Assembly: GCF_003286085.1 (NCBI RefSeq)
Contig: NW_020825365.1
Coordinates: 558,001-622,000, forward strand
DNA from: Drosophila persimilis
Lineage: Eukaryota; Arthropoda; Insecta; Diptera; Drosophilidae
Length of the DNA stretch: 64,000 nt
Direction of reading: 5' to 3'
Shown: positions 1 through 12,900 of the stretch, piece after piece
How positions within the stretch are numbered: position 1 is the first letter of the stretch
Layout of the letters: every line of letters starts with the position of its first letter
The notes under the pieces: generated by a model
What the model saw: the letters and a program-made list of their open reading frames with translations, nothing else
Database searches by the model: none
Told to the model about the DNA's origin: nothing
Program-made: the position numbers and the translations under genes

Positions 1-458
1 TCATATGGGAAGTACTCTTACGAGATCGAAACTTTGGATTTAACCAGAACAAAGAGGAAACAATCCAGCCCCACTTGTACTTGGCCCGTCAGGTAAACAA
101 CAGACCTTCTAGGAAAATGCGTCGCAGTTGCATTTCGTTGCATCGCACTAGTGCCCGTCTGTCCGGGTGGGTGGCTCTGGGTGACTCTGGGCCATAAGCT
201 AATCAATTAACAACCCTTTTAACAGCAGTATCATCATCTGAGCGAACAGCACAGCTGATAAGACCGCCAGACACTACTCGTATTTAGCAGCTAATGCCGA
301 AAACACACAAATGGCAGATAACAAGCGGCATTCTAGGCGCCTATAAATACTGGACCCACAACCGACTAGAGACACAGAAACGAATCGTGCGCGCCAATGA
401 ATTAAACAAAGCGGAGAGCGGAGAGCCAGTACAACCCGTCAAACCCAACCCAAAGTCA

Positions 459-465
459 TATATAG
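459..465 (+). promoter_or_regulatory. TATA-like element upstream of the 70-residue ORF
   Basis: TATATAG lies 76-82 bases before the chosen ATG, the right distance for a TSS near 490 and a 5' leader of about 50 nt. A second candidate, TATAAAT at 342-348, would give a leader of about 170 nt. Sequence inspection alone does not decide between them. Confidence 0.35.
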
Positions 466-540
466 AGTTTACTCTATATACCAACTGTGATAGCTGCCAC
501 AAGGAACAACGCCATCAACTCCATCAATCCATCGGTCAGA

Positions 541-753
541 ATGTCTGCGTCCAATAAATTGCCTCATCTGGTCAGTTCCACTTCTCGCTACATTGCCGGA
601 CGGAATGCCATGCAAACGGTGTACTGGAGGGCCTCTGCTGGACCCAATCCCCGCATGGTGAAGACCCACAAGAACTTCGAATTCGACCGCAAGCAGCTGG
701 CCCCGAAAAGTGTAAGGATGCAGAACCACAATCACAGCTTCATCAGCAAGTAG
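541..753 (+). CDS. Short basic protein of 70 residues, function unknown
   Basis: The reading frame is a single exon of 70 codons ending in TAG. I start at 541 (context cagaATGtct) rather than at the in-frame ATG at 487, because a TATA-like element at 459-465 would put the transcription start near 490. The protein is basic, rich in N, S, K and R, with no signal peptide, membrane segment or cysteine. It contains the stretches GRNAMQTVYWRASAGPNPRM and KTHKNFEFDRKQLAPKSVRM. Its composition is balanced, unlike the low-complexity ORFs nearby, which is the main reason to treat it as real. I do not recognise the family. It meets bol tail to tail. A mitochondrial or testis-type small protein is possible, but nothing seen proves either. 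Confidence 0.55.
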   Translation: MSASNKLPHLVSSTSRYIAGRNAMQTVYWRASAGPNPRMVKTHKNFEFDRKQLAPKSVRMQNHNHSFISK

Positions 754-3658
754 AGGGAGCTCTTAGTTCCGGCCCTGACATGTTCCTAATGTGTGGACAG
801 ACGACACACACTTCAAAATATTCATAGAATTTTATTTTTTTTTGTTCATTGTGCACTTAATGTATTTATTGTGTGTAGTATTGTAAAGCGATAAACGCAA
901 TCGTGAGTGTAGTACTCGTAATTGTAAACTAAGCCGAGCCGGCACGTAGCGTCTCTGGAAGTAGAGCAAAACCCAGAATCGCAGTGCGACGTCTCCCCCA
1001 GAGGCTGGCGGCGCCGCGTGGCTACGACTATTCATGTACCTTGGCATTACAAAAATAACAAAGATTAAATAAAATGCATTATAGCTTGTAGATAATAAAA
1101 CCCCCCACCCCTCACCCCATATGATGTTTTTCTTGGTCAAAGTCTCGGGAGGGGTCGGGTCCGGGGTCGGTCTGTCAGGTGCGTCATCGCGTGACATCAA
1201 TCCATGGTCTGATCGGCAGCAGCAGCTTCTTTTTTGTTTTGTTTATTCATATTAAAATACGGTAATGATCGGGTTTATTCCATTTTTTAAATATTTTATT
1301 TATTTAGTTTTATATTTATTACATACATTGAGTTCTCGTATATGTATATATAATTTATTTGGTTTTTTTTGTGTTTGGTTGCTTTTAAGTTTATTTTTTA
1401 CTTTGTTTTGTTTTTTGTTTTCGTTTTGTATGTAATTATTTTATATACTTTTTCATTTAGGTTTATAATTTCTTTTTAGATATCGTTCGTACTTAAGTTT
1501 TATAGTATTCCTCTCGTCCTTCCATTCAGATTTTAGTTAATATAATTTGCTTGTGGGTGAAATATGTTTACGTTAAATTTTGTTTCGCTTTTCGTTTGGT
1601 TTTCCCTTTTCATTATGCCGTGTTATATTTATCGGGTTGTTCTTTACTTAAAATTACAGCCTTTATAAATAATTATTTTTTTATGCTATTCTTCATTTCA
1701 TTTTTTTTTTTCATTTTCCATTTTTCCGTTTTTTGTTTTTTTCCGAATTTAGATCTCTTATATGTTTTGTTTTGCTTTATACTTTTTACTTCGCTTGCCG
1801 TTGTACTACGTATTCATTTTTCTTTCTTTCGTTATAATTTACTAAATATATAGAGACTTTTTTGTTTTCATTTTCCTTATCTGCATCGTATTTTGATGGA
1901 TTTGAATAATTTGCACACATGTACATATGTATATAATATATATGTATATATATATATTGTTATCTAAATATATATTCCATATAGACTTTATATATATTAT
2001 TCATATTTGACAATTTCAGTTGGGCTTAGTGTCTGGCTTTGCTTTTGTAGTGTAGTGTAGTTTTGTTTTTGGGTTTCTTTGTCTTTGTTTTTTGTTCACA
2101 CGGAAGTTTTACACACATGAATAAAACCGAAAAAAAATACACACAAAACTTTGTGCATTTCTTTAGCTATAGCTTTGGTTTCTTTTTTTTATACTTTTCG
2201 GAATATGTTTTACTGTTTATGATCTCGTCTTTTTTTTTTGTTTTGTTTTTTTTTTGTTAATATATAGGTTTTCCTAACTCAATTCACATCAAAAAAAGTT
2301 TTCGTTTTTCGATTATCTCAAAAGAGAAAAATATATATTAATTATTATCTTTGTTTTTATTTTACTTTCATTAAACCTTCTCGTCATGTTTTGTTTTTTG
2401 ATTAAAAAATATTGCAGCTCAAAATTGTAATACTTTTGCATCTCCATCCCCCTCTCTCCTTCTCTCTTTAAAGCATAGAACACACTTTAGAGATCAGTAG
2501 TTCGATTCTGTCACTATAACTAACTGTCTTTCTGTCTCTTTCTTCCAATTATAGCTTCCTCTTTCTATGCCCTCACTCTCTCTCCGTTATGCTTCTGGCT
2601 GATATCATTTGTCGTTTGCTTGATCTGTACTTCATTTGTGTTGTTTGGGTTTGGGGTTTGGGTTGTTTGGGGGTTCGTTCGTGTTTTTGTGTGTTTCATA
2701 TGTTTTACGTATTTCCTTGACTTCGACTCTACTATTATGCTGCTCAGTATAGTGTATAGTATACTTTATATGTATATATAGACTCTTATGTATGGTAAAT
2801 TGTTTCGCTAGAAATGTTTTTTTTTTTTTTTTTCATTTACGGAAGAATTTGGATACATTTTTGTTAGTTTTCCATTTAAGTTTTAGCTAAAAAGTATAAT
2901 TTCTCTAGTATTCGCGAGTATTTTGCATTACCCTTCAGCTAATCTTTTGCTATTTTTTTTTGTTGCTATACATATTTTTAATTCTTATCCCTCGGTCACG
3001 TGGGCGCTTTAATTGGCTTAAAATATGTAGGTGTATCGGTATCTATATATCGCGGTCTATATCGGTATCGGTTTTGGTATCTCTACAGACGTGTATCTTG
3101 TGGCAAGCACACAATGACTCCTATCTCCTGTCTCCTGTTTCATCCTTCAGCTTCAGCACAGATTCTCACAATGTGCAGCACTTGAAATGCACTTTGATTC
3201 AATTTAGATAATTTTACACACATTCAGACATATGTACTATATATGTACGAGTATGCATGTATATTTTGCAACAGAATTTCGGCATATTTTTCGTTTTGTT
3301 TATATCTTAGAGGGGGTTTTTGGTTTTTGGATTTCGGGGATAATGGCCAAATCAAATCAATGGAACGGGAGCTTAATGGACACAGTTTTGTCAGCAGAAG
3401 GCAATCAACGAAATTCTGCGCAAAAGTATAAATTTGAAGACAAAAACAAATGTGTAACCGAAAAGAATGTGTACCAAAGAGAATTTCCAGGAAAATTCCT
3501 TAAAATATCTGGCAATTGTTGTAAATTCTTCAGTTGTGTGTTTGGTGTTTCTGTTGTGTCTATGTGTGGTTATGGTTGTATGTGGTTTACATCGACTCTC
3601 TCTCTTGACTAAAAATACTCAACAATTTCGTTTACATGAAACCATTTTAGCTACAATA

Positions 3659-3690
3659 AAATACAATACAATACAATACAATACAATATA
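3659..3690. repeat. ATACA pentamer microsatellite
   Basis: About six tandem copies of the five-base unit ATACA are visible, ending in a TA run. Confidence 0.85.
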
Positions 3691-5103
3691 TATGTTGTAT
3701 ATATGGTTAAATATTTCCTAAACACTCGCTGTCATTTCAACATTGATAGAAAAACCGTCATTGTTTGTTCTTGCTTTTCACCATTTGCCATGTTTTGCCT
3801 ATACATACAGATCGGATCGAAATCTCGCTCTAGAAATTGGTTATGCTTTTGCATTGTATAAAGTATGTTCGAAAAACTCTTTTGCTGACAACAATGATCC
3901 AAAAAAGATTTGGTGGTGGTGGTTATGGTTGTGGTGACTTGGGCTCGGGGGAATGTCAACCTCAACTGAACTAACGAACAAACATTTATGCATCACTAAA
4001 AACGAGTAATCCAATCCCATAAATCGTTATATGTATATCGGTTGGAGTGGAGTACAGCTCTGATGAATGCACCTATATGTGGATTAAGGTTATTCCTTGT
4101 ATAATCTAAAAGATTTCGTTGCACGTTTATTGTATCTTCTAGGCTCGTCCTCTCCGCAGAGACATCCACCTACCAAATCTATTTATATTTTCTGAAACTA
4201 ATTTTTGTATGATCTTCTATGCTGCTTGAATCCCAAAATAATATCTATAACACTCGTCTTTTCGTATTGCTTTAGGGATTGTAATGGGACACTTTCATTC
4301 ATTATTTTGTGCTTTTGCTTTATACAATATTCATCAATCAACAATCATCAATCGATCACACATCACATATTATTCTGGATATTTTTCTGTCTATTTTTGT
4401 TTCTGTCTGCTAAATTATTTTTTCTTCTTATTATTGCTGCGCCGTTAATTTTATTCACTAATATAAGTACAATATCATAAAAATAAAAATAACACTGTAT
4501 ATTTTGTTATTTACCATTAATTTTGCTTTAAGTTACTTTTTTATATATATATATATATATTTTTTTTTTACGGATTTTTCATAGTTTATATTTTTGTGTT
4601 TTACGTTTTGTTTTTTTTTTTTATTGTAAATATAAATATATATAATATATATCTCAGGTTTTCCATTTATTAAGTACAATGTAATATAACCATATACAAA
4701 TCGGCGCTCCTCCCGTCCCCTGCTGACTGCCCAATCCGTTCGTACGCCCGCCCGTTCTTCGTTCTTTGATGTCCGATGGCCCTCCGCCCTCCAGCAGTAC
4801 TCCGTGTGCGGCATTTGAAAAATTCGTAAACGGTTAGTACACTTTTAATATTCTTAGTTATATTTTTAGCGTCAGTCTTGTGTAAATTAAATTTTACTTC
4901 AAAAACGTTTTAACGCACACACACGGTGTACAGTAGGCAGAGCACATGCACATGCAGGCGCTTTTCCAAGGACGCACTTGAGGCAGGGTTGCTCTATTTC
5001 CGCTTCAGCTTCCGCACCCGCTTCCGCTTCCGTCTTATTCCCATTGGCGTTGCCGCTGCTGCAGGGCCGCTTCTTGTTATAAAAAATTGCTGCTCGACGT
5101 TAC

Positions 5104-5137
<34 letters not shown>

Positions 5138-5387
5138 TAATAAAATGTATATATATGTAATATATATATATATATATATGCGTGTATACACATATAATAT
5201 AAGGTTTTATTCAATTCACACGTAGACTTTTGTTAAAAAATGCATTTTTCTTATGTAAAAATGTTCTTTTTGTTTTACATGACCCTTTTGGTATTAATTT
5301 TTCTCTGCTCTGCTCGTAAATATTCTTGTAATTTGGTTTCGGTTTTTGTATTGAGACGCCATTGAGATATTGTTCTTGTACATTTAA

Positions 5388-5388
<1 letters not shown>

Positions 5389-5431
<43 letters not shown>
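5389..5431. repeat. TA dinucleotide microsatellite
   Basis: An uninterrupted run of about 21 TA units. Shorter TA runs occur at about 4543-4560, 5108-5136 and 5161-5180. All lie in the probable bol 3' UTR. Confidence 0.9.
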
Positions 5432-5435
<4 letters not shown>

Positions 5436-6973
5436 AATATATGTATATTGTTGTATATATCATCTAGGTTTATGTATTTGTATGCTTTTTTTTATAGATT
5501 ATAATTAGTTTTTGTTCTTGGTTGTTTCTTCTCCACGATCGCGATCACACACGGAAAGATTAAAGATACACACACGGTAGTTGAGAGATGCATAGAAGTT
5601 AGCAAACCAATTATAATTGAACTACATTTAGAGATTTTAGACAAGTCCAATTCTAGGTAAGTTGCCATTGCCGCCGCCTTCTGATCATCTGACATAGAGA
5701 TTAATTAGAGCTAATTTGACACAACCGTTTAATTCAACTATTTCATATCAGCATATTGAAGCATCTTCAAGCGTCTGCTGTGCTCACGTCTGTGTCATGC
5801 TACTGAAAGATTCGTTGCTTTTTGCATTTTCTTTTGCAGGTATTTGGAAGCATCTGTAAAGTATGCTACACTACACGTCTTGCTCGAGCAAAAATAATCA
5901 ATAAGTAAATAAATCAACGAACGCAAAAGTAAGGAAATCATAACTCGTTTTTTTTTTTGTTTGTTTTGGGCTCATTTTTATTTACTGTCTGATGACAAGA
6001 GACATGGATAGCGTAAGGATTCTAAATTTGCTCAGATTTTAAACATACACTAAAGAAGAAAACTAATTGATTCAAGGAAGGTTGAAAATTTGGCAAGGAT
6101 AACTGGAAGAGACAACCATAAGGTAACCCAAAGAAACCATTGATTTATCGTTAATATTATAAATCGGAACACACGCTAAGTGGAGCCCTGGAGCCCAAAA
6201 CATTTTTGGAATGCTAATGTAAATTGTGATTGAGAGATTTGGGTTCTGTGCAGCTGGAAGTAGAGCTAGAGGTGGAAGTGTAACGTTGCGAGAGCTCAGA
6301 TCATCATCGGGTGGATAAGAAGTCTGCATATGTGATATGTAGCATATGGTATATGGAATGTGCTCACAGGGGACGTTTGAAAGTCCTCAATTTTGAAGGA
6401 AGTATTGGATATGCTTCGGTTATTCATTTGGGTTCGAAAGACTGTTATGTGTGCGGCGTTGGGGAAACGACGTTGTTATTGTATTTCTTATACCCACGGC
6501 TACGGGTACCCTCTCTGGATCTGATCTTTCATTAACTCTAACTCTTTCCCTGCCCCAGCTGCAGTCCATATATCAAATTGTGATAAAAACAAACAAATAA
6601 ATAATTTGAAACAAAAAAACAAAAAAACAAAACTAAAAACTAGGTTGTAGTTGTTGTAGGGTGGGATGGTTGGTTGGGTGGTTCGGTCGAATGGGTAATT
6701 ACAGAACACAAAATTTTGTGTAAGTGTTGATGCGGCTGTTCGTTGTGTTCGGTGATCGTTCTCGTTGAAAGACTTCTGTTCTGTGTTCCGTTCTGGAGCC
6801 AATTCCGGATGCAGGTTCATCTCTTTCTTCAACGACACGCAGCTCTACTCGAGGTGTTTCCTTATTGTTTCCTTTGAGTTTTGACTTAAGAGTTTTGAGT
6901 TTTGATTTAGATCATTTTTATATTGTTGTTGATTGCTTTCTGTTTTATCCGATCACCCGCACAAACGTCCACT

Positions 6974-7158
6974 CTAAATCTTCGACCCGCAGTTGTTCAC
7001 ATTGAGATCGTCCAACTCCATCCAGTTGGAGGTCGATGGCTGCTGTGGCAGCAGCATCGGCTGCTGCTGTTGCTGTTGAATCTGCTGTTGCTGCTGCTGT
7101 TGAATCTGCTGCTGCTGCTGCTGTTGCTGCTGCTGTTGAATCTGCTGCTGCTGCTGCT

Positions 7159-7217
<59 letters not shown>

Positions 7218-7245
7218 GGCGCCATCATTGGTGGTGGATGGTTTT
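6974..7245 (-). CDS. bol: Glutamine-rich terminal coding exon of bol
   Basis: The acceptor CTCAG precedes AAAACC, and the phase matches the G left by the exon ending at 12843 (G+AA = Glu). The exon encodes Glu-Asn-His-Pro, MMAP, a tract of 52 residues made of Gln with three Ile, then PMLLPQQPSTSNWMELDDL and a short tail before TAG at 6976-6974. The tract is built from mixed CAG and CAA codons. It gives long but meaningless polyLeu and polyAla frames on either strand. Confidence 0.75.
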
Positions 7246-9883
7246 CTGAGGAGGATATTTGTATATTTGGGGGTAGGGTGCTTTACATGAGTCAGGAGGG
7301 TAGGGGTAGGGACACTCGAACTCGCTGGATTCAACAAACTGAAAAAAGCATAAGGACCAACCAAAAAGCGAATAAAAGCAAACCAAAGTGTTTTTTTTTT
7401 TTTTGCAATTTTAGTATTTTCTTCTCATATTTTTGTTTTTTGTTTTTTTTGTGTGTTTGCATTTTGCTAAAATTATTAAGTAGCTGTTGCTTTATTGTTA
7501 TTGCTATTTATGCGTTCTCTTTTCTCCCTTCTCATCTATATATAGGTATATAGGTAGTATGTGTGTGTGTTTTTGTGGTGTGGTTACATATTTTTACTTT
7601 TCTGTTTGTTTTATTCCTCTTGTGTGATGATCATGGGGATAGTATCTGGGATTATATCTATCGTAAGTAGTAAAAACAATCATTCGCAATCCTTGATTCC
7701 TTTTCCGACACTTTCCCCATCCTATCATCGCCTCGCAGGATATCTCATATATCATATGTATGTATAATTGCTGAATTCATTTAGGTAGGTAGGTACTTAG
7801 TCTAAAAACATGTGTGGTGTGCTGTGGTATGGTGTGGTGTTTGATGCTCTTTAGTTGAGCTGCACTTAATCAGTTGATCTTTCGTTTCATTCATTAAAAT
7901 ATATAAATATTATTCTTTGCGCTATGATATATATATGTATATATATATTTCTTCTTGCTTTCACGTTTTTCCTTTTGTTTTCCTTCTATGTTCTTTCTAA
8001 TTGCTATTTTTGTTTGCCATTTGTTCATTTCAATATATATATATGTATATATATCTAGATATACATATATGTATATATAATATAAATATTCACTATATAT
8101 AAACTAAATAGATTTTTACGATGGGACAATCTGCTCTCTGCTGCTCTTCTTGCTGCTCAGTAAAAACTTAAGAACTGCCTTCGCCTTCTCTTTCTCCCTT
8201 TCTTTACTTTCTTTTCGTTCCTTCCTGTCTCTGTCTCTGTCTTCCGTGTACCTTCATTCAAGTCATACAATAAATTGAGTTTACAAACATTTCCTTTCAT
8301 CTCCACTTCTTTCTTCTCTTCTCTTCTCTTTTGTTGTGTTTGTTTTTTTCTTCTGTCAGCAAAAATGTTCATTCATTCGTTTGTTTAATTAATTTAATCA
8401 TTATGTTTTTTTCTATATATATATATATATATATATCTGTATATATAATATATTTTAATATTGTTTTAAACCTAAACAATTTATGAATTTTCGCTTTTTC
8501 AAAATATCACGTATATACTTAAGTTATGCCTTGGATTTACTTTAGTTATGATCTGATCTTGAACGATTAGTCTGCGGAAGATAACATATTGCTGGGATGG
8601 TGAACCAAACGTAAAACATTGGAACGGAACGCCAAACAAGGTATGAGTTGTATTATGGTTCTCCGTCCGTCCAGTTCTTCAGTTCAGTTCAATACAGTTC
8701 GTTCTGCCACAAAACCAACTCCAGCAATGGGGAACCTCTCCTCCTCCTCCTCCCCCCCACCCCCACCCCCCCCACTCGAAGAACCTATTCTCGTATTCGA
8801 CTTGAGTATCGGTATCGGTTTTGTATTGGTATCGTATCGTATAGTTTCATTTGTTGTGCGGGCGAACGCTCTTCTCCAACTAAATAAAATCCCTATTGAC
8901 TGACATATACATACTATATATCCTCCTGGTCTCCTGCTTGGTGGTTTCTATGTTGCTTCTTCGACTTTCTATACGAGTAGTTTTTAACTAGAGCCTGTCT
9001 TCTGAATTATTGCTTTCCATTTCGTTACATTTTGTTTGGGTTAGCTTTCGTTTTCCATCGTGTGATTCCTAATTATTGTTACGATTCGATTTAAAAATGT
9101 TTCGTTTTGTATTTAACTATTTAACAATTTAGTAAAAATTTCTCAACAATTTGTTGAATCCAAATTGCAGTTTTGCATTTGCGGCGGCAGCGTGGCAGTG
9201 TGCGGTGGACTGACTTTTTGGAGGTAGGGGCTTTTCTATGATATTCTGGTGCGCCGGTGGCTGGTTTCTGTGGCGACTCCCCGGCGACCTCTGTTGTTTA
9301 GCAGGTATTTTTGAAACCTCTGGGTTCTCGTTTATTATGTTCTTTTCTTTACAATGGGGCAAATAATTTTTCTTTGTTTTGTTTCGTTCAATAAGGCATA
9401 CACGTACGAGTATATATATAATATGAATATTTATTTCAAATTTCAGCCAAATTATGCACCAATTTTGAATGGAATTCTCGCTCGCCAATCTCCAGTCTCC
9501 AGTCGCAGCCGCCGCTGCCCTCCTCCTCCGACCCGGTCAGCACACTAGCACACTACAACATTACAGTCTGCCCCCGCAAATGTTGCCCATTCAGATTCGT
9601 ATTTAAACAATTTTTTTTGGGTTAACAAACACTCAGATATTCCTGTTTTTGATTCATCATCATTATCATTATAACAATACAATATGTAGATACAACAGAA
9701 TGTTTTACGTTTACTTCGGGGTATGTATTGTAAGTACGGTAGAAAAAACAGAGATGATACTCGTAAAACAACATTCTTGCAGATTTCGCATTTTTTCTTG
9801 ACGTACATTAGATTTCATTCTTTTATTATAAATTGCTGTTCAATTATTATATATTCTTCGTTTTATATGTATATATATATACA

Positions 9884-9914
<31 letters not shown>

Positions 9915-12900
9915 TTAACTATATTCTTGTGTAACACACACCTATGAGTGTCAATGTATTGCTTGAGTTTGTTTTTGTTTTTTGTATTTATTCTTTAACT
10001 ATTTACTTATCGCTTTTTGTTTTTGTTTTTCCATTTTGCTAGAGCTTTGAGTTTAGCTTTTGAATAGTCTCTCTATACGAGTATACATGTATATGTCTCG
10101 CATACATACATACATCCATACATATGTATATGGTATATGTGAGCGTTTTGTGTATGTTTTTCGCATCATATTTTTAATATCTTTATTGTATAGTGTATTT
10201 GTTTTTTTTTGTTTCTTTCTTCTTTTTCTTTCTTTTTTTCTTCTTTCTCTTCATCGCCGTTTTTTAGTTCACTTTTTGCTTGGCTTATGTAACTAGATCT
10301 AACATTTGCATCTCTCTTGCATTTTTATTAGTATATTTATATGTATATGTATATTTATATATATATTTATATTGTTTATTTTTTTTTCGTTTAGACTAAG
10401 GTTTGGGTTGTTTTTCGTTCAGTTTTTCCATTTTCGCAAGTAAGTGCTTAGATCAGAGAGAGGCGGCGCTCTCTCTCTCTCTCTCTTCTGTGTTTGTGGG
10501 TTGCGTGTGTGTATGTTTGTGTGTTCGTGTGTGTGTGTGTGTGCGTAGTTTTTGCTGTGACTTTGTCCGTCGTCTACTTTGCTAATTCATTTCCTTACGC
10601 CATTTTCCCATTCCTCTGTTTTTGCTTTGTATCGCTGTATGTGTATGTCTGTCTGTGTGTAACAGTATACCAGTTTACAGTTACAGTTATATATATGTAT
10701 ATATATTTTTTTTATATATTGTATGTATATATTTATATAAATTAATTTATGCATAATATTATGTCTTTAATCTTCGATCGCTGCCCTGCCATCTTATCTT
10801 CACTTCTCTTCTTTTCTCTTAGCTACCATATATTGTAGATACCCTATATATCATATATATGTATGCAATTTTGTTGTATTCCGTTATTCTCTATAATATA
10901 TATTCTGTGTCTGTTTGGGTGTGTGTGTGTCTGTATGTTTGTTTCGGTGTTTCGGTGTATCTGTGTGCGTGTGCGTGCGTACTTTTCACATTTGCTGCCT
11001 CTGTATAATCCAGTTATGTATATATGTCTGTAGTAAGTATCATATCCATATATGTATATGTATTTATAGTATAGTTTTAAATATTGTTTCAGTGTTCTTC
11101 AACTGCTATTCCCTCTCTATTCCCATCAACATCCATCCATTCGCTATATGTATATACAGTTGAAACTCCCCCTTACAGACAACCAGACATACGTACATAC
11201 ATATTTCGTATAAGTCCTGTCCGTTTTGGGGAATTTCACTGCACAAAATCCCATGCCCATTTCTCATTTCTCTGCAACTGACTTTTCGGTAGTGCAGTTT
11301 GGTCAGTAAGCCACTGACCCGCCACTGCTCTCCGCTAATTGCACATCATAAATGTTTGCCCCAACACACATACACACACACACGCACAGGCCACACAGAT
11401 ACAGTAGTTGTACTTTTAATAAGATAAGCCGCTTACTTTACACAAATTTCCCCATCAGTTTTCCCTTCTGCACCTGCACCTGTATTTATGTGTATGTGTG
11501 TGTATGTGTGTGTGTGTGTTTGTGTGTGTATGTTTGGGGAGCTGCCTTTCCTTCACTTCCTTCCAAAATGATTTTCTTTGACTAAACATTTTGCGAAATT
11601 ACAGCTGCTGTGTGTGTCTGTGTGTGTGTGCGTGTATGTGTGTGTTAAACTCTATTTGATGCTTTTGTTGTTGTTGTTGCTGTTGTAGTTTACTATTGTT
11701 GCTGTTGTTCTTGTTGATTTGTTGTTGTAGTTTTTAGTAGTAGTAGCATCACCTATTGTTGCTTTCTCTCTTTCTGGCTGTCTGCATCCTCTCAAAAGTT
11801 AACATGGATAAATTCCTACAAAATAATCAAGAAATTGGCTTCATAGTCGTTTCGTTTTCGGAAGATATATACGAGCATAGTTTACATATATCAGTTGTAA
11901 AAGATAGTATACTATATGTATGCATTTCTATTAGTGCGCGACTACAACTATTTACAGAGAACATTCTTCGCTATATATTTTATGGTATATATAGTACAGC
12001 GAGCAAAAACCGAAAAAAATTGATAGATGTATATGATAAAATTAAAAAAAAAAAACAACAAAAAAACAATTATGTATATGTTTTATAGGAAGTCTGTTGT
12101 AATACACCACACTCTGCACTTTTTTCTATTATTTTTTGTTTTTTTTTTTCATATACATATTGTGTGTGAGGGTTCGACATGGCATTCAACTAATTTACAT
12201 TACACTGTACGGTAGAGTAATAGCCGAATAAACTAAAGAACCAAGAGCTTAAAACATAAGTTTACAAATAATATTAAATCATAAACTAAAAACTAAAAAT
12301 TAGAAACTAGAAACTAGAAGTGCGGCTGCTGATGTTGCTGCTTAGGCTGCTGCTTAGACTACTGCTTAGGCTGCTGCAGTTCGATCAGAGTGGCAGAGGG
12401 GCAGGAGTTCTGTTGTAGAAATTGTTGTTCTTGTTGTTGTTGTTGTTGTTGTTGTTCTTGTTGTTCTTGTTATTGTTGAATCTTCAGAAGTCAGATTGTT
12501 GTTGGTTGTTGTAGTTGCAGTTTCACGTGCAGTTGTTGTTCGTATGGTTGTTTTTGTTGTTTTTTTTTTTTGCAGGGCAGCTCTCAACGAAAAATTGGCG
12601 ACTACGAAAATTGCTTTACTTTTATGTTTCTTTTTAGGGTTTAACCTATTTATTTATTTTTTTTTTTTGTGGTGGTTGTTGTAGGAGTTTTGTAGGTTTG
12701 GTGGTTTGGTAGTGGTGCAGCCAAGAAATAATGAAAGAAAAGAAAGCATATATACCGAGATATTGGTGTAAAAACTACGATAAAACGACAGAACAATGCA
12801 AGAGATATATACGTATATGCTCTATGTAGGATCAACACTCACCTTGATAGTTCTGCGGCCAAATGGTGGGTACATTCTGCTGTAAAATGGTAATATTATA

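Larger units (their letters stand above)
754..6973 (-). other. bol: Gene-free A-rich stretch, probable long 3' UTR of bol
   Basis: About 6.2 kb follow the bol stop codon with no ORF that looks coding. On the minus strand most of it is A-rich, with repeated (A)nC blocks, TA runs and occasional AATAAA (for example the complement of 860-865). This strand asymmetry is common in long Drosophila 3' UTRs of RNA-binding-protein genes. Where the transcript ends is not visible. The stretch may also hold intergenic DNA near the 70-residue gene, whose own 3' end lies here. Confidence 0.4.

Noticed and set aside
6923..7364. Long polyLeu (+) and polyAla (-) reading frames
   Set aside because: They are alternative frames of the CAG/CAA tract in the last bol exon; only the glutamine frame joins the upstream exon in phase and continues into non-repetitive sequence.
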